Position numbers and translations under genes: made by a program | Notes under the pieces: generated by a model | The model's database searches: none | The model's input: the letters and a program-made list of their open reading frames with translations, nothing else | What the model was told of the DNA's origin: nothing | Assembly: GCF_029867415.1 (NCBI RefSeq) | Contig: NW_026705228.1 | Span: forward strand, 744,001 to 808,000 | Direction of reading: 5' to 3' | Source of the DNA: Vicia villosa | Lineage: Eukaryota > Streptophyta > Magnoliopsida > Fabales > Fabaceae | DNA length: 64,000 nt | Shown: positions 1 to 12,130 of the stretch, piece by piece | How the letters are laid out: every line of letters begins with the position of its first letter | How positions within the stretch are numbered: the first letter of the stretch is position 1

Positions 1-2181
1 CATTCATGATGCATGATTCATAGAGTTTGAAGTTCAAGTAGCTTACCTTCAAAAACGGCAAAAGTGAGAATCGAATTCTGCAAATGAGAAGTTCCAGTTG
101 TTGTTTCTTGGTCTGGACAGCATCAATGGACCTTATGGAACATGTTTGAATGCTTGGAACAATTTGAATTCATTTGAGCAAGTTCATGGAACCCGATCTG
201 CAGAGCTATGGTGTGAGGATCAAATTTGATGATTTTGATGTTTCAGATCATGGATGATGATTGGGATAGTTCATATTTGGTACATGGATGGTGTTTGGAT
301 GATTAACTTGGTCAGAAATGAGCTTAAATGAAAATTGGCATGATAAGTCTCATGTTATGCATATTTGGAAAGTGAGGTAGTGATTTTGAGTTTTAGGTGT
401 TTTTGGGGTGTATGGATGGTTCAAACACATCATATATGATGTTTATGGTTTGTGGGAAGCATCACTTTGGTCAGAACTTGCAAGGGATGGAACTTGCATT
501 TCCTCCTCTTTGAAACTTTATGAAACTTGTAATTCAAGAAAGAAAGAGAAAGCCTATAATTTGTGAGACTTTGGTGTGTATTTGAATGAGGTAATGACCT
601 CTATTTATAGGCCAAACATTCTGAACTCAGAGTTTTGCAACTTGCTTCTTCTTTGGTGATTTGGCACTTAAAGGATAGAAAGGAATCTTACCATTAAATG
701 CACATGGTTAAAGTTACTAAACCATGGTTAAAATTGGCTATGCTTCTTATCTCTTTCCCATCTGTCTCAAATCAGAAAATATCTTCCAATTATTGCCTCT
801 ATGTATCATTACTTGGACCATTTGGCAATTTGGTTCATAACTTTGCAAAAATGGCTTGAAATTTCAAGTGAAATGGTCACTAATGTCAAAATTCAAAACC
901 ATAGCTACACTCCATATTTTTTCATGCTCTTGGACATTTTGGAAAGCTCATATTACACACTTCAAAACCCTAGTTGAAAGTTTCTTCAAGACCTTTAAGG
1001 AAATGGGTGAAAAAGATCCATGAACTTTGAGAAAAATGAAGTTTTAAGTGAAATTTTCAAAAAGTACCAACTTTGAAGCACCATATCTCTTAAATGGTTG
1101 ATCTTATGGAAAAAAATTATATGTGACAAAGTTGTTCATTGGATCAAAATCTACAACTTTCATGTTGGAAGTTTTTTTTCAGTTTGTAGGTGGAATTTTG
1201 AGAAATTCCCTTTCAAAGTTTGGAAAAAACCATTGAAAAACACTTAGAAATTTTTCTAAGTATGAAAGTCAAACTTTTGACTTTTTGATTCTTGATTGAT
1301 TTTCTTGATTTTTCTTGATCAAATGACTTCTCATATCATATATTGATGATTTAAAACTTCAAAAGTCATGGTTGACCAAAATTCCCCAAAAGTCAATGGT
1401 GATCTTGTACAGTTGACTTTTCAGACGAATCGCGTTTCTGGAGATTTCAAATGAAACAGGCTATCCTCACCAAATGAGTGGTATTAATGGATCATATTGA
1501 AGCATTAGAGGATATTGAGCCATGGTTTGAGTTGTGGCACCATGTCCTGATTAAAAAGTCAGTTATTCAGTGAATTAGGTCAAAACCCTAATTGTCGACC
1601 TGATGAAATTGATGACTGTGGACCTTGAATTGAGATGCAATTTCCATGGGATATTGTCATAGGGATTATTTGAGGATGATTGAAACCTTTGATTGACTTC
1701 CTGGGGGTTTTTAGGGTTTCCCAAATGTGATCCCTGATTTTGGTCCCTGATAGTTCAAAACTCTGATCTGAGGATTTGTCTGATCAATCTTTGTGTAGGA
1801 GATGTTATGAGCCAATGGATTAGGTCAAAATGATGTACTTGGGGTCTTGAGGTCATGTCCCAAGTCATTGGGTCACATCCTGAGCAAAAGTCAGGAGTAT
1901 GCTATCTTCAGTCAAAACCCTAATTCAGTCGATTCAAAGCTGTTGAGCTTGTTGAAATGAATCTCTGAGGACCAAATGTTGATTATTGATGAAGATGATT
2001 CATTTGAGATGAAGGGAGAACAAAACCCTAATTGATTGTTTCTTGCACTGATGAGTGATCTCTTGATTAAACCCTACTGAGCACAAATAACAAACACAAG
2101 CTATGCAATTTGTTAGAGATGCAAATGATGCATATGCAATGATATGAGGTGGTATCTTAGGTCAAAAATTGGGGTATGACA
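1..2181 (-). mobile_element. Ogre-type LTR, partial (continues off left edge)
   Basis: Read on the - strand it begins TGTCATACCCCAATTTTTGACC, the same terminus as the LTRs ending at 43309 and (one change) 49716. It also shares long blocks with the 47.7-49.7 kb LTR, for example the repeated CAAAAGTCAA..GTTGACTTTT segments. It is inserted in the integrase C-terminal region of the Tat element: the integrase frame reads straight into the LTR start and stops there. Only one flank is visible, so the TSD (probably TTAAG at 2182-2186) cannot be confirmed. It could be a solo LTR or the end of a full element. No coding capacity seen. Confidence 0.8.
602..609 (-). promoter_or_regulatory. Putative TATA box of the Ogre-type LTR
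   Basis: TATAAATA on the - strand. The LTRs at 40039-43309 and 43703-49716 carry the same motif (42776-42783 and 48251-48258). A U3 promoter role is inferred. Confidence 0.45.
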
Positions 2182-3052
2182 TTAAGTAATTCCCATTTAC
2201 TTTTAGGATCCTTCGATCTTCTGCTAACTCTTCTATCTCATAAGCATTATTTGAAAATACTTTTAAGATTCGAAAAGGCCCTTCCCAATGTAGGGACCAT
2301 TTATCTAAAGCTTGACTTTTTCGATCTATAGGAAAAATAACTTTCCAAACCAAATCATTAATAATAAAATCTTTACCTTTGACCTTTTTATTGTATGCTC
2401 TGGCCACCCTTTCCTTTTGTCTTCTTAACATTTCTAAAGCACGCAATCTCTATTCGTCTAAATCTACTCATTCATTCATCATCATTTCCCAATAAAGATT
2501 TGGAGAAATTTCATGTTGCTTTTGAATCCTAACTGATTGTAAGTAGATTTCAACCGGAAATACTGCATTATGTCCAAACTTAAGTTGGAAAGGTGTAGTA
2601 TTAGTTGCTTCCTTAGGTGACGTTCGACAAGCCCAAAGTGCTTGATCTAGAGTCTTATGCCAATTCTTAAGTTTTTTCCCCACATGTTTCTTTATAAGGA
2701 CAATTATTACCTTATTGGCTGCTTCGACCTGATCATTTACTTGAGCATAATAAGGTGTAGATGTTAATAGTTTGAAACTCATTTCATTTGCAAATTCCTG
2801 CATCTTTCGACCAGTAAAGACTGATCCCTGTTCTGTTGTTATACTTTCTAGAATTCCAAATCTATAGAGTATTTGTTTCTGAATAAATTCAATAACAATC
2901 TCTTGATCTACATTTACTAAGGGTGTGGCTTCAACCCATTTCGTAAAGTAATCTATCCCTACTAGGATGTATCTTTGACCTTTGGATGAAGTATGTCAAA
3001 TCTCTCCAATTAAGTCCAATGCCCATCCTCTGAAGGCCCATGGCTTAATAAT
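2182..3052 (-). pseudogene. Tat integrase, catalytic core and C-terminal part (broken)
   Basis: Two - strand open stretches (2182-2446 and 2468-2803), plus a decayed stretch up to about 3050, resemble a gypsy integrase. Recognisable in order are the ALDLIG strand around the first catalytic Asp, the segment SITTEQG where the second catalytic Asp is normally found (here Glu), QVEAANK around the catalytic Glu, and a basic C-terminal segment ending LKVNGNYL. A stop follows the first strand, and the Ogre-type LTR ends the frame at 2181. The Asp-to-Glu change and the stops argue that it is dead. Confidence 0.8.
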
Positions 3053-3670
3053 TCAATGAAGTTTGCTTGCAGGAGCATGTTGGACACTTGCATGCATTTG
3101 ACATTCTTGACATCCTTTAGCAAACTCTATACAATCTTTCAACATAATGGGCAAATACATTCCATAACAAAATAGTAACCATTTCATTTTGTGCCCTGCT
3201 TGATGGGCTCCACAGGCTCCACTATGGACACTAGATAGCGCCAAATATGCTTCACTTTCCCCTAAGCATTTCAACAATATTTCCTCAGGGGTTTTCTTGA
3301 ATAGTTCATTCCCCATTAATAAATAAGACAATGCTCTATACTTAGTCCTTCTTTCTGTGTCCGTCAAAGGGTCTCTAAGATAATTGATAATTAGGCTCCT
3401 CCAATATGTATCTGTTAGAGTGTCAATAGTCAATACTTCAAACTCTTCTTGGTTAGTAAAGCCTAAATGTGTAGTGTCTAAATTTGTTGGAGATAATCTG
3501 GTAGCCATTGCTTTTCCTCTGACTTCGACCAACTCTTCCAATCTTTCTTTCGACACTTTATATCCTGATGCTATTTGTGCCAGATCATTTTCCTCTTGAT
3601 TTTTTATCCTAGGGATGTGCTTTATATCCATATATTCAAATTTTTTTAAGTAAACTATTTGCCATAACAA
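3053..3670 (-). pseudogene. Tat second RNase H tail and integrase zinc-binding domain
   Basis: This frame holds the linker after the second RNase H and an HHCC integrase zinc finger: His residues in HSGACGAHQAGH, then CQECQMH near the end. It continues the frame of the 3636-4847 segment with a shift in the overlap at 3636-3670, so the polyprotein is broken here. Confidence 0.75.
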
Positions 3671-4847
3671 AGTACATAATCAAATTCTCCTTTATGCATT
3701 TGTACTCCTTCCTTAGTTGTTTTATTACCAATTCAGAGTCTCTTTTAATTTTGATTTTGGTTTCCCCCAATTCCAACAATGCTTTAATTCCTGCAAGCAA
3801 GGCTTTATACTCTTCCTCATTGTTTGAACAGAGGGGGCCTTCGATTCTATATTTGAGTTTTATTGGAATTCCTTTAGGAGAAATTATTAGAACTCCAACA
3901 CCACTACCATCTATGTGTGTGGAACCATCAAAGAACAATCTCCAAGGTTTCGGTTCAACAAAACGTTGATGGTTTTCGACCACTGCGTGGTCCACAATGA
4001 AATATGATACTACTTGACCCTTCATTGCTTTTAAAGGCAGGAAGGCTAAAGAGTACTCAGTAAGCGCTAAAGCCCACTTGCCAATTCGACTATGCAATGT
4101 TGGCTTTGACAACATATGTTCAATAACATCAAAATGTGAAGAAACAAAAATATCAATAAGTTTTATATAATATTTAAGTTTTGTACAAGAGAAATACAAA
4201 CAGAGGCAAAGCTTTTCTATAACAGTGAATCTTGTCTCTGCATCATTTAATACTCTACTTAAATAATAGATGGCTCTTTCGACGCCATTCTCATCCTCTT
4301 GTGCTAACATACTACCTATGGTAGTGTCAGAGGCTGATATATACAATATCATAGGTTTCTGACCATTAAGGGGTGACAGGATAGGTGGATGCATCAGATA
4401 CTGCTTAATCTTGTTGAAGGCTTCTTGATGTGCTTTGTTCCACTCAAAATTTCCTTGTTTCAGGCGAAGGATGGAAGAAAAGGCTTGAATTCGACCACTT
4501 AAATTGGAGATGAATCTTCTCAAGAAGTTTATCTTTCCTAATAGTGAAATGTAATAGCTGTGATCTGCTTCAATGTTCTCCACTATGCCATATTCTCTCC
4601 AAATATATAGTCTTTGATGCATGGTTGAAGCGACAGCTCCTACCCCATGTATCCATTCTCTACCAAGCAACAGATTGTAGTTTTCTTTTGCTGGGATAAC
4701 CATGAACATGGTTGATCTTGTGATTGAGACCACTATCAGATTCACTTGTATGACTCCTAAGGTGTGTCCAATCTTCCCTTCATAATTTGAAAGCACCATG
4801 TTGTGTGGTTTCACATATATATCGAACATGCCAATCCTCTTTAGCAT
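3636..4847 (-). pseudogene. Tat protease tail fused to RNase H and second RNase H, RT palm deleted
   Basis: A 403-codon frame. Residues about 1-100 are the protease C-terminal part (LLLGREWIHG), then the pre-RT segment ending ADHSYY. The next residues already match the RT connection region (LGKINFLRRF), so the RT fingers and palm, including the catalytic YxDD, are missing although the frame stays open. After it come RNase H (about 150-290) and the Tat-specific second RNase H, with acidic residues in FFDGS, NEEEYKAL and KRDSELV. The in-frame junction lies near 4540-4560. The family assignment is firm; whether the deletion arose before or after insertion is unknown. Confidence 0.85.
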
Positions 4848-4850
4848 AAA

Positions 4851-5045
4851 CTATGGCATTAAGTTAATAGCTGCTCCTCCATCTACAAGAACTTTGTTAA
4901 TCCCTACATGTTCGACCCTAGCCCTAATGTTAAAAGGTTTCAAGTGCCCATTCATGCCTTGTTCAAGTATTTCGAAGAACGCGCTTTTTTCTTTGACAGC
5001 TCCATTGTTGAGCACATAGTAGCAAACTGGTTTATACTTCGCCAT
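4851..5045 (-). pseudogene. Tat aspartic protease, active-site part
   Basis: A short frame ending with VLVDGGAAINLMP, the flap and active-site strand typical of Tat/Athila proteases, in which DGG replaces the usual D-S/T-G. A stop separates it from the rest of the protease in the next frame at 4847. Confidence 0.75.
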
Positions 5046-5051
5046 TTCTTC

Positions 5052-6983
5052 CTAATCATCTTCCTCACAGTCTTCTACCTTTGTTTCCTGGTTATATTCA
5101 TGAGACAAGACTGACACCATATTGCAATTCAAGTTAACAAATGATACCCCATCAGATTCAAAATCATCTATCAACATCTCTTCTTCTTTTGTTGGGTTTT
5201 CCTGCACCTTCTCTTCACCAATTTGTTTTTCTGAAGTGAACAACTTTCGACCCACAGGTGGCTTACTTAAACTTGCAGCCCCCAAAGGGAACTTGCTACT
5301 ACTGGATTATCCCACATCTTTTGTTGCCAATTCTCTTTCAACTTTCTTAATCCTCTGGTATCTCCTCCACTGAGATCTCGACATTGGGTTCTTTCCTTTG
5401 TAGTACTCCAATCTGTAAGTCTCTCTCTTTGACGCTTGGAATTTTTTCCTGTATGCCATTGCAGTTCTTCCTCCTTGGTCGAAGCTTCTCCATTTTCCTC
5501 TCTTTGCGCCAACTTGAGTCCACCTATCAGTAGGTACGTCAGCAAGGAGTTTGAAGGTGAATCTTCTTGCCTTGGGATGGGGGCTATCCTGTCTCCTAGG
5601 GATTCCCCTCTTGTCGAAGATATACATGTTGGGGTTACCTCCTTGGCCATCCCATCCAGCAGTAAAAGGAATCCTTTCGAACATTTTTGCCATCTCTTTG
5701 TCATACACTGCCCCACACCTGGGACACATGAGACATTCAGTTTCAGCCTTGTAGCAGCGTACCAAGAAACCTAAAAGGCTTTCTCCTGGCCTTGGGTAGA
5801 CTTTCATCAGGTGGCTTTCTTATCTCTAACTCCCTTGAGTTCTAGTATGTTGTGCCCTCTCATAGGCTTCAGCAATCCTTCGACTCGGGGCAATAGAGCA
5901 CCTGGGGCACACCAGCATTTTTTCAGAGTTCTTCTTGTGGCATCACCAGAGATATTCTCCAATACTCTCATTAGCTTTTGGGTAGCCATAACTCATTTGT
6001 TCTTTCTCCAGCATAAGACACCTTTCTAGTTCTTCCCTTTCTGGCGCTGGTTGGTTCAGGTCCACCATGTTAACTCCTAAGGCAGGAATTTTAGAAATCC
6101 TTACTTTCTCAAATTTCACTCTAAGGCCTTCATTAGCCTCATTCATCTTTCCTACAAAGCCTTCAGTAGCCTCTGGTTCAAATTATTTTGCAGGAAAACC
6201 TTCGACAGAATTGTTGAAAGCAACATTGTTATGTAGGCTTTCAGTAGCCTGCTTTCCAGTTGAGACAACTCCTTTTACTTTCTTGGCTTTATTTTCTTCG
6301 ACTTCGACCATATCCACCATGTTGATCTCCATAGGTTCTGTATAGTTGGTGTCTGCAACATGAAGGGGATCAGCGTCGGCCTTCATATGGCCTTTGACTT
6401 TGTCAGCAAACTTCAAACGTCCATCTTTAATAGCATTCTGAATATGATACCTGAAAAGAAAACACCGTGAGGTTTTATGGCCAAGAAAACCATGATATTT
6501 ACAGAAACCTCTTTTCTTTCATTGTTCTAACGGAGGAATATTATTGTTAGGAGGCACTATCATTTGGCCATCTTTCACCAATAAATCAAAGATCTCATTG
6601 CATTTGGTGACATCAAATATGTATGTTTTCTTAGGGAATTTATCATTCTTTTCTACTTCGACATGGTTCCGGCCATTTGATGGTGTAAATATTTTTCAAG
6701 AGTATGGAGGTGCCTCTTTTAATTCATCCAAATCTACTTCAAACTCCTCAAAATCATATGAGTCATTGAAGGTTCCTAGTTCCTCCTCTTCGGCTTTGAC
6801 ATAGGCTACCCTTTCTTTCTTATGACTCTTATTTGCTCTGGCTTTCTCAGCTTTTAGCCATTCGACTTGTCGAACTCAATCTGCTAGTTGGGCCATATCC
6901 CTTAGGTATTGGGTATCTAATTTCTTTCTAATAGAATAATCTAGCCCTCCTGCGGCCATTTCAACTAGTTCATGTTCAGGTAC
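5052..6983 (-). pseudogene. Tat gag C-terminal half and gag-protease spacer, decayed
   Basis: Several short - strand frames (5052-5285, 5307-5807, 5807-5989, 5943-6146, 6183-6416) and stop-interrupted sequence up to 6983. Near 6500 the segment CKYHGFLGHKTSRC is a variant zinc-knuckle region of Tat gag. Near 6880-6980, EHELVEMAAGGLDYSIRKKL continues the gag domain that is cut by the LARD and resumes at 27520. At 5307-5807 a CPRC pair precedes an Arg/Lys-rich stretch. Frames change repeatedly. Confidence 0.7.
6979..6983. repeat. LARD target-site duplication, left copy
   Basis: GGTAC directly before TGTAGCAACC; the same five bases follow the right LTR at 27515-27519. Removing the LARD rejoins the Tat gag sequence. 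Confidence 0.9.
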
Positions 6984-9580
6984 TGTAGCAACCTGCTCTA
7001 AAAATTTAGCTTTTAGAGTCGCCACCTATTATGAAGGGCGAATAGGAAACCCTACGCAGTTAAGAGATCGGGGTAAGTTATTATAATCAGGTCGAGGGAA
7101 GGTGTTAGGCACCCTCAACCCTTTCCTATGGCTTTGAATCTAAGATAATAGTTTATGGCTAAAATATTTAGGTTTTATAGCTAAGGAAGTGAATAGGGGA
7201 AAAATTGAGATTTTAGGGAGGGGGACTCGCCTTGGTTATCCAAGTGCCTACGTATCTCCTTAGGGAGAATCAGAGTCAACGTAGTTCGGGCACAAGGTTG
7301 TACGCCTTTGAATTAGAGTTGATATGGTTTGAAGGCTTTTTGAATGGCCTGTCGTAGTTTTGAATTTGATATGAAAGGCATTTTGAATTGCCTAGGATAA
7401 AAATCCGTAGTGTCATGGTTTAGTGTGTATTAGATTTGGGCGTACAACCCTGACTTGCTATGGCACCGTTAGATGCGGTGACCAATAGATTTGGTCAGTA
7501 TAGCTAACGGATTAGGGGCATTGCTGGTTACTCAGATCGATAGATTCGATCATCGCGGGCAGCAAATTAAAATGTATTTTAATTATATATTTTTTTTTAT
7601 CTCTCGTCTAATGCGACTAATAGCTTTAGTCGGGTCGAGGAGAGAATTAAACTTGAATCGATTACTATTAATAAATAAATTAAATCAATTATATTATTAA
7701 TAAATAAATTAAATGATCAAAAGTTATTTCTCGTCTACTGCGACTAATAGATTTAGTCGGTTCGAGGAGAAAATTGGATTAAATCATCAAGAGAGAACAA
7801 ATAATTAAACAATTAAAATTTCACAAAATTAATTAATTAAATGTTATTTTTTAATTTGTAAAGGGGTGTACTCTACGTTTGTTAATCAAATTAGTGGGTG
7901 TGAAAAGCGTATGGGCTAGCCCAATTACACATGTGGTCCGCCTGGATCTAGTGTGGCATGGGGGATGGCTACGGTGTACCCTAGTGTGCGATGGACGGCC
8001 ATAGTTTTCCTAGACTTTAATCAACGGCATGCATGCGAAGCTGAGTGAGAGACCATGATAAGATCTTGGACTATTGCCCTAAAACGAACCAATCACGTGG
8101 CCTGGGATTGGCCACGTGTCATACAGTTATTGGACCTAAAGGGATCTTATCCCTTCCTCTTTTCTTCCCAACAATCAACGTGTTGGCTTACCAACACAAT
8201 GACTAATGCCCTTTTCATTAATGTTTTTTCATTATCTCTTAGTTTTTTTGGTTCTCTCTCTTGGTTCAAGACAAGAACATGTTTCCTACTCCTCTCTTTT
8301 GCTCTCCCCACACCATGTTCATATTATTAGCAAAACCCAGAAACCGCAGACAACTTCAAACCACCATCAAACCCTCAATCCCAAAAGCATTCCAATCAAA
8401 GCAATAAACAAAACAATCTAAGCGTTTTTCGGATTACCTCTTTGCTGCGCGTCTTCGTATGAGTCTCCTCACTCTTGATCGCTCTTTCTCTCGAAGGTGA
8501 CGGTGGCGCTGCGAGAAGATGAAGATCGGCGACGGAGAGAACGATGAAGAGTGACGGCGGAGAGAAAGGTGAAGAGCGACGGCGTCAAGTTCGCTCGGAG
8601 CTTCGCGAAGAAGTTTCTCGAAAAAAAAAAACCTCGCCGATTCCTCTTCCCCGATTTCGTCCCCCTCTCAGTTTCTTCTTCTTTTTCTTTTATAGTCTTA
8701 GGGTTTTGTTTTAGTTTAGGGAAGTTTTGATTTAAGCTTTTAGGTGGTTGAGATTTGATTCAGATACGATTTGCGTTTGTCATATTGTTTGTAATATTAT
8801 TCTGACTTAATAAAACTATTTGATTCAATTTGTTAAGATTTGATTTAGTTTTGATTGAGATTTGATTCATATGTGTTATGATTCTGCATTTTGATTCCTG
8901 AAGATCTCTGGGCCTGGGCAATCTGAATGTGATTAGGGTTTATGTTGGTGTGGGCGGCGGCGCATAGGAGATGGAGGCTAGGGTTGCGCACGTGCAGCTG
9001 CGCTGAAGGAAGGGGATAGTGAACAGGACTCGGGTCACTTGACCCGGTCCGTTGACCCGTACGTGGCCCAATTTGTGACTAATCCAACCCAGTACACCAC
9101 TAATTGATCCTTACCTTAATTAAATTAATTAACAAAGTGACTAATCAATTCCAACTAATTTTCTGCTAACTAAATAAAAGATAATAAAAAAATTAAACTT
9201 TAATAATAACTATCCTTATGACCTTAATACTAACAACAATCCTAATGTTACCACTAATGATAAATCCTAATATTAGTACTAACGATAAATCATAATATTA
9301 ACACTAATAAACACATAATAATAATAATACTAGTTAGTAAGAATAAAAAGAGTGAATGAAAATAAAAATGAGTAAATGATGAGAAATAAATGGGCCAAAA
9401 ATGAATTTGGCCTCAAATATTTGCTGTTCACACTCTACTCATTTTAAACCAGTTTATATGGGGGTTTTATAGGAGAGCGAGTTTAATAATAGGTATATTA
9501 AATCCTATGGCTCCTAATTTTTAACGCCCTTAATGAACTGACAGATGTAAATTATACCGGGTAAATTTTAGGGTATGACA
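6984..9580 (-). repeat. 3' LTR of the LARD (2597 bp)
   Basis: Forward it reads TGTAGCAACC...GGGTATGACA. It has no coding region; the short frame at 8055-8330 recurs in the other LTR and is not a gene. The next internal bases (9581-9595) read on the - strand as a purine-rich AAATAGGGGCAGC, the likely polypurine tract. Confidence 0.9.
8687..8694 (-). promoter_or_regulatory. Putative TATA box of the LARD LTR
   Basis: TATAAAAG on the - strand; the copy in the 5' LTR is at 26433-26440. Confidence 0.4.
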
Positions 9581-10214
9581 GCTGCCCCTATTTAATTACC
9601 TTGGATTGAATGGCGTGAGAATACGCAGGTCTCACGCTTTTCGAATCGAAGAGTTATTAAATAATGGAAGACCCTTAAATTTACCTTGTGCTCGAGTGTG
9701 TGAGGAAAGAAGCGTCTTGCTAAAGCCTGAGACTTACATAGCGAGGACTCGCAGTCAGTTGTGTAAAAGATTGTTTTTGTGAATGCATATGTATCATGTG
9801 TATGCATATGATCCTGTTGTATGTACAATGTACATGTGTGAATGCTTATGCATGAAAATGTTGCGTGTATGCACCTGAGTATGTATGTATGATAACTCCA
9901 ATGTTTTATCTTCTTATCACCCATTGAATTTGTTTAACCCTTTTGAGATGTTTCGCGAATCCTACTTCGGATTGTGTTTGAGAGATGAAGTAATGTCTTA
10001 CATAAGACTACCTGAAGAGGTTTCCTGAACACGGTATATCAATGACTGATGTGACGGAAATTAGGCTTCAAACAAAGCTCGGGAAGAATTGTCTTAGAGA
10101 AGACTGACTGAGGAAACTCTTTGAAAGAGCAAGATGTGTCTTTAGAAAAAGATTGGATAGATTCTTGAAGAGTATTACCTAAAGAGGTTGAGATATGTCT
10201 TAAACAAGATTATC

Positions 10215-12130
10215 CAGAAAGGCTCCCAAAAAGGGTGTGAAACGTCTTAAACAAGATTACCTAGAGAGGCTTCTAAAAAGATATGAAATGTCTTAAACAA
10301 GATTACCTGGAGAGGCTTCTAAAAAGATATGAACTTCTTAAACAAGATAACCTTGCCAGGTTTCTAAAAAGATATGAACTTCTTAAACAAGATAACCTTG
10401 ACAGGTTTCTAAAAAGATATGAGCTTCTTAAACAAGATAACCTTGACAGGTTTCTAAAAGATATGAAACATCTTAAATAAGATTGACCTGGAAAGGCTCT
10501 TAGACGGGAGATGGTATGTCTTAAACAAGACTAACCTAGAGAGGTTCCTAGAAACGATACGAAATATTTTAATCAAAATTACAAGGTTCCTAAATATGTC
10601 TTAAACAAGACTGACATAGAAAGACTCCTAGCGATGATAAAAAGGTTTTATCGAAGGCTACCTAAAAAGGTTGATAAACGTCTTGGATAAGACTACCTTG
10701 GGAAGTAAGAAAATCTTTGATTGTTTCTGAATTGCCTTTGAAGAAAGGCTCGGAATAAAGCATCGAAATTGTTAAGATTAAATCGTTGAAAGGACCGTAT
10801 TTGCACCGTATTTGGATGATGATATCCTTTTTACTCCGAAGTGACCTGAAAAGGCGAATGTTGGATTTATGCAATGTTATGATGCATGTGTCATGTAATG
10901 AGATTCTCAAAATAAATGAGAATTATGTATGTATGACGCCCCCCACCGTAGGTCGTAAATAATACAGGCGTAGGAAGGCCGATTACGCAGCAATGCTTCT
11001 TGTGCGATACTAGCGTGATTTCCTCAATATCAGAAATTCTGAGAGACGCACCATTTGACTTGAAGGAAATTATCCTTAGAGGGACCTCGAATATTACCAT
11101 GTCATGCCATAAACCTGATATGCACTGCCCCAGTATTTGAATTCTTGAAGGATATGCCCCAGCCAATAGGATCCTTGATTGTAGGCCCCTATAATCCTTG
11201 ATTTTTTGCCCCTGTTTAGGAGAACCCCCTAGATGTGGTTCACCCGGTTCAGGGATCTTTATTAGCAATGATCGCCTTTGATTAACCCAATCTCCCTGAT
11301 GCTAGGTATTGATTCGAATGTGAAGCAGATGCTTTTCAGAATTAGTCATGCGTCTTGGTCGTGTCCGAGGGACAAAAGTTCACTGAATGAGATGATGTCT
11401 TTTATGAGATTACCTGAAGAGGTTCCTGGAAAGGATATGAGATTATCTTAAACAAGACTGTGCTTTAAACAAAGCTCGGGGAGGCACGTTGGCAAAGAAG
11501 GTCAAAGAATCCCATAGAGGATAAAGACTATTTTAAGGAATGTGGTGTTTTAAACAAAACTCAGGAAAAGACATTTCGAAGAAGATTATCCTAGAAAGGA
11601 TGGGATATCGCCCTGAAGAAGACTGTACTTTAAACAAAGTTTGACAAGGTCTATAAGAGGAATTTGAACATGTTTTAAGAGAAGTTATCTGAAAAGATTG
11701 ACGGGTGTCTTAAAGAAGATTACCTAGAAAGGTTCCTGGAAAGGACAAGTGATTTTTTTAGAGAATATTACCTGAAGAAGGTAAGGAATATCTTAAAGAA
11801 GACTACCTGAAAAAGTTAAGGGATGTCTTACAGAAGACTACCTAGAAAAGGTTCTTAGAAAGGAATATGTCTTAGAGAAGACTATCTGAAAAGATTTCTG
11901 AAAGGAATATGTCTTAGAGAAGACTATCTGAAAAGATTTCTGAAAGTGGCGAGAGACACCTGGAAAGGCTGGTAGAAAGAACGAGAGGATGTGTCTTAAA
12001 GAAGACTATTTGAAACGGGCTCCTAGAAAGGATAATAGATATTTGAGCATGTCCTAAAGAAGATTGCCTGAAAGGATTTAAGAGACGTTTTTAGAGAAAA
12101 TTACCTAAAAAGGTTCCTAGAAAGGATGTG
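10215..12130. repeat. Degenerate tandem repeats, about 45-bp period
   Basis: Units built around TCTTAAACAAGATTACCT...GGTTTCTAAAAAGATATGA repeat about every 45 bp. They are best conserved at 10240-10480 and decay towards 12130. At 11860-11943 a 42-bp variant is present as two near-perfect copies. The 45-bp period keeps a frame open at 10283-10480, giving 15-residue repeats (ELLKQDNLDRFLKRY); this is probably a by-product. Confidence 0.8.

Noticed and set aside
8055..8330. 91-codon ORF in the LARD LTR (repeated at 25800-26075)
   Set aside because: LTR sequence; no domain and no support for translation.
10283..10480. 65-codon ORF with 15-residue repeats as a real protein gene
   Set aside because: It arises from the 45-bp tandem repeat and fades with repeat decay; kept as a finding, not a gene.
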